64,000 nt of DNA from CAYJAD01 sp964370015 (GTDB lineage: Bacteria; Desulfobacterota; Desulfovibrionia; Desulfovibrionales; Desulfovibrionaceae), in the NCBI GenBank assembly GCA_964370015.1, contig CAYJHD010000003.1, positions 3,211 through 67,210 of the forward strand, in the 5' to 3' direction. Shown in pieces: positions 14,962 through 24,773 of this stretch. How positions within the stretch are numbered: position 1 is the first letter of the stretch; every line of letters starts with the position of its first letter. The position numbers and the translations under genes were made by a program. A model generated the notes under the pieces. That model saw only the letters and a program-made list of their open reading frames with translations. It was not told the origin of the DNA and did not search any database.

Positions 14962-15733
14962 AAGAGTTATACCCTGCCTTGACGTGCGCGATGGCAAATT
15001 GACCAAGGGCGTGAAATTTGAAGGCAATGTGGACATTGGCGACCCTGTGGAAACGGCCAAACGCTATTATGAAGAAGGCGCCGACGAAATCGTTTTTTAC
15101 GACATCACCGCCTCCCATGAAAAACGCGGCATTTTCATAGATGTGGTCAAGCGCGTGGCAGAGCAAATTTTCATCCCCTTTTGTGTGGGTGGTGGCATTT
15201 CCACCGTGGAAGATATGCGCGCTGTTTTGGTGGCCGGCGCAGAAAAGGTTTCCATCAATTCCGCCGCGGTGACCAATCCAGACCTCATCAGCCAAGGCGC
15301 GGCTGCCTTTGGCTCACAAGCCATTGTGGTGGGCATGGACGTGAAACAAGTGGAAAAAAGCGAAGCCATTCCTTCCGGCTATGAAATTGTCATCCATGGC
15401 GGGCGCAAGCACATGGGCATTGATGCGCTGGCATGGGCCAAACGCTGTGAAGAGCTGGGAGCCGGAGAGCTGTGCATCAATTCCATCGATGCCGATGGCA
15501 TGCGCGATGGTTATGAGCTCACTCTCACACGCCAAATTTGTGAACTTGTCACCATTCCTGTCATTGCATCGGGTGGCGCAGGTAGCCCTGAGCATATGTA
15601 TATGGCTGTGAGCGAAGGTAAGGCTTCTGCGGCTCTCATTGCTTCCATTGTGCATTATGGACAATATACCATAGCCCAATGCAAGGAGCATATGGCTGAG
15701 CGTGGGGCAAAGGTGCGCTTACGCATCAGATGA
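14951..15733 (+). CDS. hisF: Imidazole glycerol phosphate synthase, cyclase subunit HisF
   Basis: HisF is the (beta/alpha)8 cyclase that forms imidazole glycerol phosphate and AICAR. The 260-residue protein has the two catalytic aspartates in VIPCLDVRDG (Asp11) and NSIDADG (Asp near 130), and phosphate loops FCVGGGIS and ASGGAGS. A stretch with GGRKHMGIDALAWAK between them is normal for this family. The start ATG 14951 follows AAGGGGAA and matches the family N-terminus MLSKRVIPCLD; the longer upstream frame is not used. It overlaps hisH. An extragenic hairpin repeat follows its stop. Confidence 0.96.
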   Translation: MLSKRVIPCLDVRDGKLTKGVKFEGNVDIGDPVETAKRYYEEGADEIVFYDITASHEKRGIFIDVVKRVAEQIFIPFCVGGGISTVEDMRAVLVAGAEKVSINSAAVTNPDLISQGAAAFGSQAIVVGMDVKQVEKSEAIPSGYEIVIHGGRKHMGIDALAWAKRCEELGAGELCINSIDADGMRDGYELTLTRQICELVTIPVIASGGAGSPEHMYMAVSEGKASAALIASIVHYGQYTIAQCKEHMAERGAKVRLRIR

Positions 15734-15754
15734 CCCTTGAAGATAAAACATACT

Positions 15755-15800
15755 GGGTGAAAACCTTTTCTGAAGAAAAGGTTCTTCCCCCAGACCCCCT
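15755..15800. repeat. Extragenic hairpin repeat / terminator, copy 1
   Basis: AACCTTTTC (15762-15770) pairs perfectly with GAAAAGGTT (15775-15783), flanked by GGGTGAA and TTCTTCCCC. Nearly the same hairpin stands at 47800-47838 after gatA. It is followed by CAGACCCCCTTTCC and then by a sequence related to the 7398-7449 repeat. It probably also ends hisHF transcription. Confidence 0.65.
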
Positions 15801-15807
15801 TTCCAAA

Positions 15808-15880
15808 AAACTTCAATTGCGCCTATGTCTTCTCTTTGAAGATGAAATTTTTCCGCAATGTAATTTCGAAAGGCTCAAAT
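15808..15880. repeat. Diverged copy of the 7398-7449 intergenic repeat
   Basis: Shared words with the 7.4-kb copy are AAAAAACTT, TTGCG, TTCTCTTTGAA and a closing TTTCCGCAATGTAATT-like arm. Pairing is weaker in this copy. Confidence 0.45.
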
Positions 15881-15944
15881 GCAATGCCTGAAGCCTATTC
15901 TATGCATTTATAAGTTTTTTATTCTCCAATCTGTCAACACCACG

Positions 15945-15975
15945 AGGGAAAAGCCGTCACAGCTTTTCCCTTTTT
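15945..15975 (+). terminator. Rho-independent terminator upstream of the GGDEF gene
   Basis: AGGGAAAAGC (15945-15954) and GCTTTTCCCT (15962-15971) form a 10-bp stem followed by TTTTT. It lies 212 bases after hisF and 143 before the cyclase gene. The 384-base gap 15734-16117 otherwise holds only the two repeats listed; a short transcript ending here is possible. Confidence 0.8.
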
Positions 15976-16117
15976 GTATACAATTTCTAATAGTGAAATA
16001 AAGAACTGGACAAAAAGTTTTAATAACCTTATTTATCAATAAGGGAAGCTCCCCTTCTTTTTGAGCTTTCGCCATTCCATGCGCTTCGTTTCCTCGCAAA
16101 TTCTTTTGAGGGTATAT

Positions 16118-17308
16118 ATGAAGAAAAAGCCTGCAATACAACGTGTCGATATACAAGTAACAGTGCTTGTGGCCATCTTAATTGTCATTTCCACCAGCAT
16201 TGTCTTTGCCTTTGCTTATACCCTCAGCTATAGGCAAATGTTGCAATCCTTAGAAGATAGAGTCACTTCACTTGCCCTATTTTTAGACAAAGAGCTGCCC
16301 ACAGCTCTTTTCACCGAAATTACCAATCATGAAGATATGTCCAACGCCGAATATCTTGAGGCGCAGGTCTTTTTATCTCGCGCACGAGAAATTACCTCTG
16401 CGCAATATCTGTATACGGCCACCAAAAACAAAGACGGAAAACTCATCTATCATATTGATGGCTTACCCACAGAAGCGGACGATTTTCGCAAACCCGGTGA
16501 CCTCATTGAAAAAGACTTCATAGAGGACTTAACTCGCGCCTTAGCCAATGAAGTGGTCATGCCCGATGACATTAAAGAAACGGAATGGGGCGATGTTTTT
16601 GTGGCTTACTACCCCTTGCATGATAAAACCACCAACACTGTCATAGGTGCCATTGGCGTGGAGTTTCCCGCCAATCGAGAGCATGATGCGTATTTTTATA
16701 TTCTCACCAGCATCCCTGTGGTCATACTCATCACCTGCTTGGTGGCCAGCATATTCTCACACTTGCTGTTCCGTCGCATTTCCAATCCGCATTTCAAGGA
16801 TTTATCCAACAGCGATTCCTTGACGGGCCTAAAAAACCGCAATGCCTACGATTTGGATATGGAAAACTTACTTCGCTCAGGGCGCATCAAAAAATACGCC
16901 TTGGTGCTTTCCGACCTAAACGGCCTAAAAAACGTCAATGATACCATAGGTCACAAAGCCGGTGATGCGTATATTCAGCAATTTGCCAGCATTCTTAAAG
17001 AACAAGGCAACGAAAATCACGTTTCCTATAGAATTGGCGGTGATGAATTTGCCACCTTCTTCTTTGATCCCGACCCAGAAGACGTGAGCGCCTTTGCCTC
17101 CACCATAAAAGCTCGCTTAATTGAAGCCATAAATAACACCAATGAATATGGCAGCGTTTCCGTGGGCTTTGCCTTTGCCGATGGGCTCACCTTGGAGTCA
17201 TGGAAAATCATCCAAGCCGAGGCAGATGCGGCCCTATATCAAGATAAAAAAGCTTTCTACGCCACCCACGAAAATTGCGATAACCGTCGCAGTGGCAAGG
17301 TAAAATAG
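16118..17308 (+). CDS. Membrane-bound diguanylate cyclase (sensor plus GGDEF)
   Basis: The 396-residue protein has a membrane helix near residues 15-37, a periplasmic sensor of about 150 residues, a second helix near 190-213 and a GGDEF domain to the end. The active site is RIGGDEFATF with the upstream substrate region SDLNGLKNVNDTIGHKAGD. Such enzymes make cyclic di-GMP in response to an external signal. The product-inhibition site RxxD, normally five residues before GGDEF, is absent (NENH there). ATG 16118 is supported by GAGGG; the longer frame from 16061 lacks one. The next gene encodes a putative cyclic di-GMP phosphodiesterase in the same direction. Confidence 0.88.
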   Translation: MKKKPAIQRVDIQVTVLVAILIVISTSIVFAFAYTLSYRQMLQSLEDRVTSLALFLDKELPTALFTEITNHEDMSNAEYLEAQVFLSRAREITSAQYLYTATKNKDGKLIYHIDGLPTEADDFRKPGDLIEKDFIEDLTRALANEVVMPDDIKETEWGDVFVAYYPLHDKTTNTVIGAIGVEFPANREHDAYFYILTSIPVVILITCLVASIFSHLLFRRISNPHFKDLSNSDSLTGLKNRNAYDLDMENLLRSGRIKKYALVLSDLNGLKNVNDTIGHKAGDAYIQQFASILKEQGNENHVSYRIGGDEFATFFFDPDPEDVSAFASTIKARLIEAINNTNEYGSVSVGFAFADGLTLESWKIIQAEADAALYQDKKAFYATHENCDNRRSGKVK

Positions 17309-17431
17309 CATTTTTGCATATAAAACAATGTGCATGGGGATTTTTGTTCGCCATAATACAAGTTAACACATGTTTTTTCTAGGCTTTAGATAGGGTCACT
17401 ATGAACCCCTTTGATAGCAAGGAGCACGGCA

Positions 17432-20422
17432 ATGAAATCACACACACTCGCTTCATTGGCTTTGGATAATTTTGACGTCATGTGCTACGTTGTGGACATT
17501 GACACCTTTGAGCTCTTGTATATCAACGAAGCAGCAAGGCTTACCTTTGTACCGTCCATGCAAAATTTTATTCCCGGGCAAACCTGCTATAGCTTTTTGC
17601 ACGGAAAAGATGCCATCTGCGACATTTGCAACAATGACCTTTTGCAAGAAGGGCAAAAACTGTGCACAGAAATTCAAAATGAAAAGAATAAAAAATTCTA
17701 TTCACATATAGATTCCTTACACATACACGATGGCAGAAGGCTCAAACTCACCTTTGCCTTTGACACATCCAGCCAAAAGGAAAAAATAGACTCCCTTTCG
17801 CGCATCATCACCAAGGAAGAAACACTACTTAAGTGCATCCAAACACTTATGGAAGATAAAGACCTTGATAAAGCCGTCATGCGTCTTTTGTCCATTGTGT
17901 GCCAATATTATGATGCGGACAGAGCCTATCTTTTTGAAATCAACTCCAAGGATAGAAGTGCCAAAAATATTTACGAATGGTGTATTCAGCCACAATTTTC
18001 CAGCATAGAACGTGTGCCCGTGCTCAGCGCAGAAGAACTGCAACCTGTGTATGATGGATTTAAAAATACTGGAGAATTCATCTTACATGATGTTAAAAGC
18101 CTGGAACCACACAGTGCTTTATACAATGTTTTGCGCCATAGCGATTGCACTTCTGTGCATGCGGTGCCCATCCTTTATGATGATGAAGTCACCTATTTCA
18201 TGGGTGTGGACAATGCACGCGCAGCCTCTCAAGACCTTACCCTACTGCATTCCATCATCATCTTTGTGGCCGAAAGCATCAAAAAAACACGCGCCATGCG
18301 GCAATTGGAGCAACTTTCCTATGTGGATGTGCTCACAGGTCTGAACAACAGAAATAAATACCTTGAAGTTCTTGAGAACATGGAAACATTCCGCCTAAAC
18401 TCCTTGGGTTATGTGCATGTGAATATCAATGCCTTAAAAAAGCTCAATGATCTTTATGGCGACTTGTACGGCGATTCCGTGCTTAAAAGCGTGGCGGGCA
18501 TTTTGCTCAAGCACATTAAAGGGCAAATTTTCAGAGTTTCAGGCGATGAATTCATTGCCCTGTGCCCCGACATGAGCCAAGAAGATTTTGAGCAAAGCAT
18601 CATGGCCGTGCGCCACGACGATGATGAAATAGAAGAATTTTCCTTTGCCGTGGGGGCCGTATGGCAAGACAAAAAAATACATATTCGCCACGGGCTTACC
18701 CAAGCCAGCGAAATCATGTTTTCGGAAAAGCAAAATTATTACAAGGCGCAAGCCACCGAGCATATCCAATCGCGCTCCAACCCTGTGGAAATTATTTTAA
18801 ATGAAATTAATTCACAGGCCTTTACAGTATACTTGCAACCCAAGGTGAACATTCGCACGGGAAAAATTTCCTCCTCCGAAGCCTTGGTGAGAAAATTTGG
18901 CTCGGGCGGCAAAATGGTTTCACCAGATAGATTCATCCCCATTTATGAAAATGAGGGCACCATTCGCTATTTGGATTTCTTTGTCATGGAAGAAGTGTGT
19001 AAATTCTTACGCCAATGCCTAGACAAAGGCGACGCCCTACCCATTGCGGTGAATTTTTCGCGTGTTACCTTCATTGCCAATGATGTCATTGAAGAAATTG
19101 TGCAAACGTGTGCCAAGTACGATGTTCCCCATGCCTATGTGAAGGTGGAGCTCACCGAAAGTATGGATAAAATGGACTTTGAGTTTTTCCACAAAAAAAT
19201 TGCCCAGCTCAAAGACCTTGGCTTTGATATTTCTTTGGATGACTTTGGCGCCAAGCATTCCAATTTGCTCATGCTCACCATGGCAGAGTTTAGCGAAGTA
19301 AAAATCGATAAGGGCCTCATAGACAATATTACCACCAGTGCCGAAAATAGAACCGTGGTACGTAATATCATTAAAACCGTGAAAGAACTTGGTAAATCTT
19401 CTTGCGTGGGCGAAGGCATCGAAACGCCGGATCAGGTGGCTTTATTAAAAGACTTTGGCTGCACCTATGGGCAGGGATATTTTTTCCACAAACCCATGCC
19501 CATGGAGCAATTCTCCAAGGTGGTGGAAGAAGATGCCACCAATAAAATCTCCGAAACCAAGGTCATTGGCCAGTCCACCAGAAAGAATTTTGTGGTCAAT
19601 TATGACGAGCTCTACTCCGTCATCGAGGCCATGCCCCTATGCATGAATTTATGGAGCCATAGGCGCGAAAATATCATGTGTAATGACTATGCCGTGAACC
19701 TTTTTGGCGTGCGAGATAAAGATGACTATTTGGAAAATTTCTTTAAATTATCGCCCGAAAAACAACCCGATGGCAGAAGCTCCGGCGAAGCGGCCCTCAC
19801 CTATATTAACGAAGCCAGAAATAATGGCAGCGTGTGCTTTAACTGGATGCATTGCACGCTGGATGGCGAGGAAATTCCCACGGAAATAACTCTAGTGCGC
19901 CTAGATGTGAAAAGTGAAGACGGTGATTTTCTTGTGGCCGGCTACACCAGAGATTTACGCCCGCAATTGGCAGGCACCGATGAAGTCCAATGGGCCAGTG
20001 CCTACTTCTTCAACGAAGTGTCGGATAAAACCCTGTTCAACACCATTTCGGAAATTGCCAATGAATTTTTCTGGGTGTACAGCAATAGACTTAAAACCAT
20101 TCAATTCTTTGGCAAAGGACGCGATATTTTACGCCTGCCGACCCATAAAATGGTTTTCCCGCAAAGCATTATAGATAAGGAAATTGTCACAGAAAAATAC
20201 CTAGAAGAATTTGGGAATTTTTCCAAGGCCATGGAAAATGGAGAATATTACCCCGTGGAAGTGGAATTCAACCTACCCAATGGCGACATTCGCTATTTTA
20301 GAATAGATTATAAGATTATTTTCGACGCGAACAATAAGCCGCTTTTTTGCATAGGCAAAACGGCAGATATTCACGATAGAAAAAGCTGGGAAAAATTTTC
20401 CAAAAATATGTTTAAAGAGTAA
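17432..20422 (+). CDS. Multidomain PAS-GAF-GGDEF-EAL-PAS-PAS protein, probable c-di-GMP phosphodiesterase
   Basis: The 996-residue soluble protein reads, in rough order: PAS (10-110), GAF (125-290), GGDEF (300-440), EAL (455-700) and two C-terminal PAS-like domains (720-830, 850-990). The GGDEF site is changed to RVSGDEF, so cyclase activity is doubtful. The EAL site looks complete: SEALVR, VNFSRVTF, VELTES, SLDDFGAKHSN, EVKIDKG, GEGIET and YGQGYFFHKP. It likely degrades cyclic di-GMP under control of GAF/PAS signals. PAS domains after the EAL domain are an uncommon order. AAGGAG sets the start at 17432. It follows the diguanylate cyclase gene by 123 bases. Confidence 0.88.
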   Translation: MKSHTLASLALDNFDVMCYVVDIDTFELLYINEAARLTFVPSMQNFIPGQTCYSFLHGKDAICDICNNDLLQEGQKLCTEIQNEKNKKFYSHIDSLHIHDGRRLKLTFAFDTSSQKEKIDSLSRIITKEETLLKCIQTLMEDKDLDKAVMRLLSIVCQYYDADRAYLFEINSKDRSAKNIYEWCIQPQFSSIERVPVLSAEELQPVYDGFKNTGEFILHDVKSLEPHSALYNVLRHSDCTSVHAVPILYDDEVTYFMGVDNARAASQDLTLLHSIIIFVAESIKKTRAMRQLEQLSYVDVLTGLNNRNKYLEVLENMETFRLNSLGYVHVNINALKKLNDLYGDLYGDSVLKSVAGILLKHIKGQIFRVSGDEFIALCPDMSQEDFEQSIMAVRHDDDEIEEFSFAVGAVWQDKKIHIRHGLTQASEIMFSEKQNYYKAQATEHIQSRSNPVEIILNEINSQAFTVYLQPKVNIRTGKISSSEALVRKFGSGGKMVSPDRFIPIYENEGTIRYLDFFVMEEVCKFLRQCLDKGDALPIAVNFSRVTFIANDVIEEIVQTCAKYDVPHAYVKVELTESMDKMDFEFFHKKIAQLKDLGFDISLDDFGAKHSNLLMLTMAEFSEVKIDKGLIDNITTSAENRTVVRNIIKTVKELGKSSCVGEGIETPDQVALLKDFGCTYGQGYFFHKPMPMEQFSKVVEEDATNKISETKVIGQSTRKNFVVNYDELYSVIEAMPLCMNLWSHRRENIMCNDYAVNLFGVRDKDDYLENFFKLSPEKQPDGRSSGEAALTYINEARNNGSVCFNWMHCTLDGEEIPTEITLVRLDVKSEDGDFLVAGYTRDLRPQLAGTDEVQWASAYFFNEVSDKTLFNTISEIANEFFWVYSNRLKTIQFFGKGRDILRLPTHKMVFPQSIIDKEIVTEKYLEEFGNFSKAMENGEYYPVEVEFNLPNGDIRYFRIDYKIIFDANNKPLFCIGKTADIHDRKSWEKFSKNMFKE

Positions 20423-20491
20423 AGCGTGCGCATGGGGTAAAAACCCACATACCGCACACAATACGATTATATAAGGAAATATACGGTTTTC

Positions 20492-21280
20492 ATGCAAAAG
20501 ATAGCACATGCAAACAGTTGGGCTGAACTACTACAATATGTACAAGCACAAGCAAGCAAAGCTCCATGGGGGCTAGCCTTTTCAGGCGGTTTAGACAGTC
20601 GTTTTTTGGCCCATGCCATGCAAAAAGCCGGCTGTGACGTGCTTCTCTACCATGCCACAGGCGCGCATATTCCCCCTGCGGAAAGTGCCTATGCCAAGGC
20701 TTGGGCACAGCAAAGGGGCCTTGCCATACGCTTTTTTCCTGTGGATGTATGCCAACTGAAACATGTGAGCAACAATAGCGAAAAACGCTGTTATTACTGT
20801 AAAAAACACCTGCTATATATATTTGATCAAGCCGCCAAAGCTCATGGGCGTCAATTGTGCGACGGCACCAATGCCGATGATTTGCAAGCTCACAGGCCGG
20901 GCCTTGCGGCACTGCGCGAGCAAGGTATTCTTTCGCCCTTGGCTCTTTGCCACTTCACCAAGGCCATGGTGCGTCAGGTGGCGGCGCAAACGGGTTTGGA
21001 GCAAGCCACGCAAAAGGCCAGCCCATGCCTGCTTACGCGCCTACATTACGGCATGCAGGTAGAAACTGAAGTATTACAAAATATTGCGGCGGCAGAAGAG
21101 GCTTTACATGCGGCAGGGCTCATGGAATGTCGTTTGCGCTTGCGCCCTGCTCCCCTATTGCAAATGACGCCCCATAATCTGCCAGAAAAACGCGTGTATG
21201 ACATCTTGGCGCAACACGGCTTCACACAGGTGGAGCTTTTACAAGAAGAACAACTCAGCGGCTATTTTGATAGAAAGTAA
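20492..21280 (+). CDS. larE: LarE-like ATP-dependent sacrificial sulfur transferase
   Basis: LarE-type enzymes insert sulfur into pyridinium-3,5-biscarboxylate mononucleotide to make the nickel-pincer cofactor of lactate racemase. The 262-residue protein has the PP-loop FSGGLDSRF near residue 30, the RCYYCKK cysteine pair near 98, DGTNADD near 128, the RPGLAAL motif and SPCLLTR near 175. Three cysteines (two in CYYC, one in PCLLTR) match the LarE type that binds a cluster or recycles sulfur instead of sacrificing its own cysteine. No larB, larC or larA is adjacent. The symbol is by family, not proven function. Confidence 0.8.
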   Translation: MQKIAHANSWAELLQYVQAQASKAPWGLAFSGGLDSRFLAHAMQKAGCDVLLYHATGAHIPPAESAYAKAWAQQRGLAIRFFPVDVCQLKHVSNNSEKRCYYCKKHLLYIFDQAAKAHGRQLCDGTNADDLQAHRPGLAALREQGILSPLALCHFTKAMVRQVAAQTGLEQATQKASPCLLTRLHYGMQVETEVLQNIAAAEEALHAAGLMECRLRLRPAPLLQMTPHNLPEKRVYDILAQHGFTQVELLQEEQLSGYFDRK

Positions 21281-21388
21281 AAGCCCCCACCGTGAGGCAG
21301 GGGCATGCTATCATAACAGGAAGTTAAAAAACGCGCTCCACTGTGCGACGATTATTTTTCGCGTGGTGCACACTTTTTAAACATAGTA

Positions 21389-22693
21389 TTAATCTTTGGG
21401 TCTGGTATCCACAATGCGCTGGGCTTTGCCTTCACTGCGTGCAATGGAATGCGGCTCCACAAGACGCACCTTCACAGAAACACCAAGGTATTCCTTGATG
21501 GCCTTTTGAATCTTGCTTTCCGTTTGTTGCAAGCGACGAATTTCATCACCAAAACTGATATTGCCAATTTCCACACGCAATTCCACATTGTCCAAATTGT
21601 TATCGCGGCTCACGTGAATTTGATAATGCGGCGCAATGCCTTCGCATTCAAGCAAGAGGGCTTCAATTTGTTGTGGGTATACGTTGACGCCACGGATGAT
21701 GAGCATATCATCGCTACGTCCCACAATGCGACCAAGGCGCGCATGGGTACGACCGCAACGGCAAGGGGTATAATTCAAGCTGGTCAAATCGCGTGTGCGG
21801 TAACGTAACAGCGGAATACCTTCTTTGGTGATGGTGGTGATGACAAGCTCACCCACTTCACCCTCGGGTAAATTTTTACCGGTGACAGGGTCAATGATTT
21901 CCGGCAAGAAATGATCTTCAAAAATATGCATGCCGTTTTTGGCTTCCACGCATTCCATGGCCACACCTGGGCCCATGATTTCGGAAAGACCATAAATATT
22001 CATGGCATGAATGCCCATCTTTCTTTCAATGTCGGCACGCATGGGCTCGCTCCAAGGCTCAGCCCCAAACACGCCTATGCGCAAAGGCATTTTACGAAAA
22101 TCTATGCCCAGCTCTTCGGCTGTGTCGCACAAATACAAAGCATAGGAAGGCGTAGAACACAGCACTGTGGCTTCAAAGTCGCGCATGAGCTGTACTTGAC
22201 GCTTGGTGGCGCCGCCAGAAGCCGGAATAACCGTGGCTCCCAAACGCTCCACACCGTAGTGAATACCAAGACCACCGGTGAAAAGACCATAACCATAGGC
22301 CACATGCACAAAATCGCGTGCTTCAGCACCGGTGCAACCAAGGCTACGGGCCACAAGCTCTGCCCAATTATTAATATCGCGCTGGGTATAGCCCACCACG
22401 GTGGCACGACCTGTGGTGCCGCTGGAAGCATGCACGCGCACAATATTTTCGCGCGGCACGGCAAAAAGACCATAAGGATAATGATTACGCATGTCCTGCT
22501 TTTCGGTGAAGGGCAAGCTGGCCAACACGTTCAAAGAGGTCACATCGGCAGGTGTGAGGCCAATTTCGTCAAAACGCTTACGGTAAAAAGGCACATTGGC
22601 ATATAAGCGACGACACAAATCTTGAAGGCGGCGTAATTGCAAAGCTTCAATTTCTTCGCGGGGCATGGTTTCTTTTTCGATATTAAATATCAC
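21389..22693 (-). CDS. Phenylacetate-CoA ligase (PaaK family)
   Basis: This 434-residue AMP-forming ligase activates an aryl acid such as phenylacetate with CoA. Visible motifs are the P-loop HASSGTTGRATVVGYT near residue 90, YGLSEIMGPG near 235, and the ligand region RYRTRDLT and GRSDDMLIIRGVNVYP in the C-terminal half; TPCRCGRTH between them is the family's Cys pair. I set the start at GTG 22693 because AAGGAG lies six bases before it and the protein then begins VIFNIEKETMPRE, as in relatives; the upstream in-frame ATG adds an unlikely 24 residues. In anaerobes, ligases like this often serve aromatic amino acid catabolism. Confidence 0.92.
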   Translation of the reverse strand: MIFNIEKETMPREEIEALQLRRLQDLCRRLYANVPFYRKRFDEIGLTPADVTSLNVLASLPFTEKQDMRNHYPYGLFAVPRENIVRVHASSGTTGRATVVGYTQRDINNWAELVARSLGCTGAEARDFVHVAYGYGLFTGGLGIHYGVERLGATVIPASGGATKRQVQLMRDFEATVLCSTPSYALYLCDTAEELGIDFRKMPLRIGVFGAEPWSEPMRADIERKMGIHAMNIYGLSEIMGPGVAMECVEAKNGMHIFEDHFLPEIIDPVTGKNLPEGEVGELVITTITKEGIPLLRYRTRDLTSLNYTPCRCGRTHARLGRIVGRSDDMLIIRGVNVYPQQIEALLLECEGIAPHYQIHVSRDNNLDNVELRVEIGNISFGDEIRRLQQTESKIQKAIKEYLGVSVKVRLVEPHSIARSEGKAQRIVDTRPKD

Positions 22694-22901
22694 GGCTGGC
22701 TCCTTATGGCGCAAAAGCAAGATTGGGTGTAAAAACCCATAGAAAAGTTGCCGTATTTTGTGCAAAAGGTCAAGGCCATAAGACGCGTCTGCCCTCTTTC
22801 TTATCTTAACTTAGCAAAAAAATACACTTTACAAGGTACACTCCATGCGTTACTCCATTAGATAATAAACTGGGAAGATTGTTTTTGTATAGGAGCAAGG
22901 T

Positions 22902-24773
22902 ATGTCAAATGTAAGCGGTGCGAATGCACAATCCGTGGCAGCCACCATTAGCCAAAGCACAGGACCTGTCACCGTGGAACGCTATGGTGAAAGCATAGAG
23001 CTTACAGTGGGCGATGTGGTCTATGCCAGCGATACCATTAAAACCGGCACCAGCTCTGTACAATTAAGCTTCGTAGATGGTTCTTCCGCCAGTTTAAGTC
23101 CGCAAAGCGTCATGTCTGTGCAAGAATTTTCCTACGGACAAAGCAATGCTAGCGACTCCTACGTGCTCAATTTGGCCGCAGGCGTCATGCAAGCGGTGAG
23201 TGGCGCTGTGGTGGAACAAAACCCCGATGCTTTCAAGATTATCACTCCAAAAGCCACAGCGGGTATTCGCGGTACCACCTTGCTTGTTTCTGTCAATGGC
23301 GACGGAAGCCAGGAATTTGTGCTTCAAGCCATTGATCAAGGCCATAATTTGGTCATCACCACCCATGCCGGCAATCAAATTTCCTTAACCACCGCCAATA
23401 CCGGCGCGCAAATGCCGGCCGGCAACAGCATGGACATTGCCCCAGCCACTTTTACCCCCCAGCAAGTGCAAGAAATCGTACAAAAAATCGTTGCAGCACT
23501 GCAAAACGACTCCGCCGCCGAAGGTGATGGCACCACGCAAACCACCTTACTTTTGGAAAGCGAATTGGTGGCCAGCCTCTCCCCCACCACCTTGGGAGAA
23601 TTGGTATCCGAACTGGTGGAAGTGGGCATTTCCGTGGGCCTTGAAGACAGCACTGGCACCTTGGGTGAATCCATCATGGAAACGGTATTAGCACCCAGTG
23701 ACAGCGATGGTGGCGGTGACGCCCCTAGCTCCCTTGTACCCGTCAGCATCACCGGCGGTGAATCCTACATTGCCGACCAGATAGAACCCTCGGAAGGACA
23801 AACCTACATAGCCGTTTCCCAAGATATTACCATCACAGAAAATATTACCATTTCTGACATTCATATTTCCGGTGACATTGCAAGCATTGGCGGCGGTACG
23901 GTGTATGCCGGCAGCGATAATATTTCGGGCAAAGACATGCTTGGCGGCTTGGTTACGGGCGACTCCATCAACGCCGGTGGCGACGCAAACCTCATTTGCG
24001 GTCATGATACCATTAGCTTTGCAAATAAAGACGGTGGCAATAGCATTTATGGCGACGTGAGCACCGTGGATAACGGGCAAATACAATGCGGAAATGATAG
24101 CATTGTCATCACAGGCACCTTTTCTCAGAGCACCATTGCAGGTGACATAGGCGTCCTAAATGAAGGCGTCATCACATGGGGTAACGATACCATCACCATA
24201 TATGGCGACGTGGGTGGCGGCCCCAACGAAAGTAATATCTATGGTGACAAGGCCAACGAAGAGATCTACGCTGTCAGCGAAGGCGGCAATGATAGCATCA
24301 CCCTGCATGCAGACCTACGTAGCATTGCAGCCATCTATGGCGGTGGAGGTAATGATACCATCACGGTGCTAGGCACCATGGGTGAGAGCACAAACAGTGC
24401 CCCAGCCATTATTGCCGGCGCAGGCGATGACGTTATTAGGGTGGCAAAATTTGAAGAAGGAAATATTTTGACCGGTCAAGGAAACGATCTTGTGGAAATC
24501 ACCGTCGTTGAAGCAACCAATGACAGGAGCATTTTTACCGATGAAGGCAGTGATACTCTTTCTTTAAAAGCTGAGGGAAATGCCAAGGTACAAGTGAAAG
24601 GCTTTGATGTCAGCAATGACGTGTTTATCTTCAACGGCAACACAATTACCAACGATACCATGGTTACGGTGAGTGGCGCTCAAAAAACTTTCGCAGATGC
24701 CGTTACTGCTCTCAATACGGTGACCTTCACCGCGGGTACAGACGTGCTCACAGTGTATTTTCAAACTCCCTAA
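22902..24773 (+). CDS. FecR-domain, Gly/Asp-repeat secreted protein 1 (RTX-like)
   Basis: The 623-residue acidic protein has no signal peptide. Residues 15-150 form a FecR-like domain (GDVVYASDTIKTG, FVDGSSASLSPQS, VEQNPDAFKIITPKATAGIR). After a Pro/Ser linker near 265, residues 290-600 are irregular repeats built on GNDTI, YGD and GGGGNDTI, close to calcium-binding nonapeptides of type I-secreted proteins. The end is hydrophobic (VLTVYFQTP), as in type I secretion signals. It is probably a cell-surface or secreted structural protein. No transporter genes are near. AAGGT precedes the ATG. A paralogue follows immediately. Confidence 0.75.
   Translation: MSNVSGANAQSVAATISQSTGPVTVERYGESIELTVGDVVYASDTIKTGTSSVQLSFVDGSSASLSPQSVMSVQEFSYGQSNASDSYVLNLAAGVMQAVSGAVVEQNPDAFKIITPKATAGIRGTTLLVSVNGDGSQEFVLQAIDQGHNLVITTHAGNQISLTTANTGAQMPAGNSMDIAPATFTPQQVQEIVQKIVAALQNDSAAEGDGTTQTTLLLESELVASLSPTTLGELVSELVEVGISVGLEDSTGTLGESIMETVLAPSDSDGGGDAPSSLVPVSITGGESYIADQIEPSEGQTYIAVSQDITITENITISDIHISGDIASIGGGTVYAGSDNISGKDMLGGLVTGDSINAGGDANLICGHDTISFANKDGGNSIYGDVSTVDNGQIQCGNDSIVITGTFSQSTIAGDIGVLNEGVITWGNDTITIYGDVGGGPNESNIYGDKANEEIYAVSEGGNDSITLHADLRSIAAIYGGGGNDTITVLGTMGESTNSAPAIIAGAGDDVIRVAKFEEGNILTGQGNDLVEITVVEATNDRSIFTDEGSDTLSLKAEGNAKVQVKGFDVSNDVFIFNGNTITNDTMVTVSGAQKTFADAVTALNTVTFTAGTDVLTVYFQTP

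Noticed and set aside
15908..16156. Small minus-strand frame of 82 codons before the GGDEF gene
   Set aside because: No ribosome site; overlaps the terminator at 15945-15975 and the start of the cyclase gene.
21911..22606. Open frame of 231 codons on the plus strand
   Set aside because: Antisense to phenylacetate-CoA ligase, which is strongly supported; codon periodicity explains the shadow.
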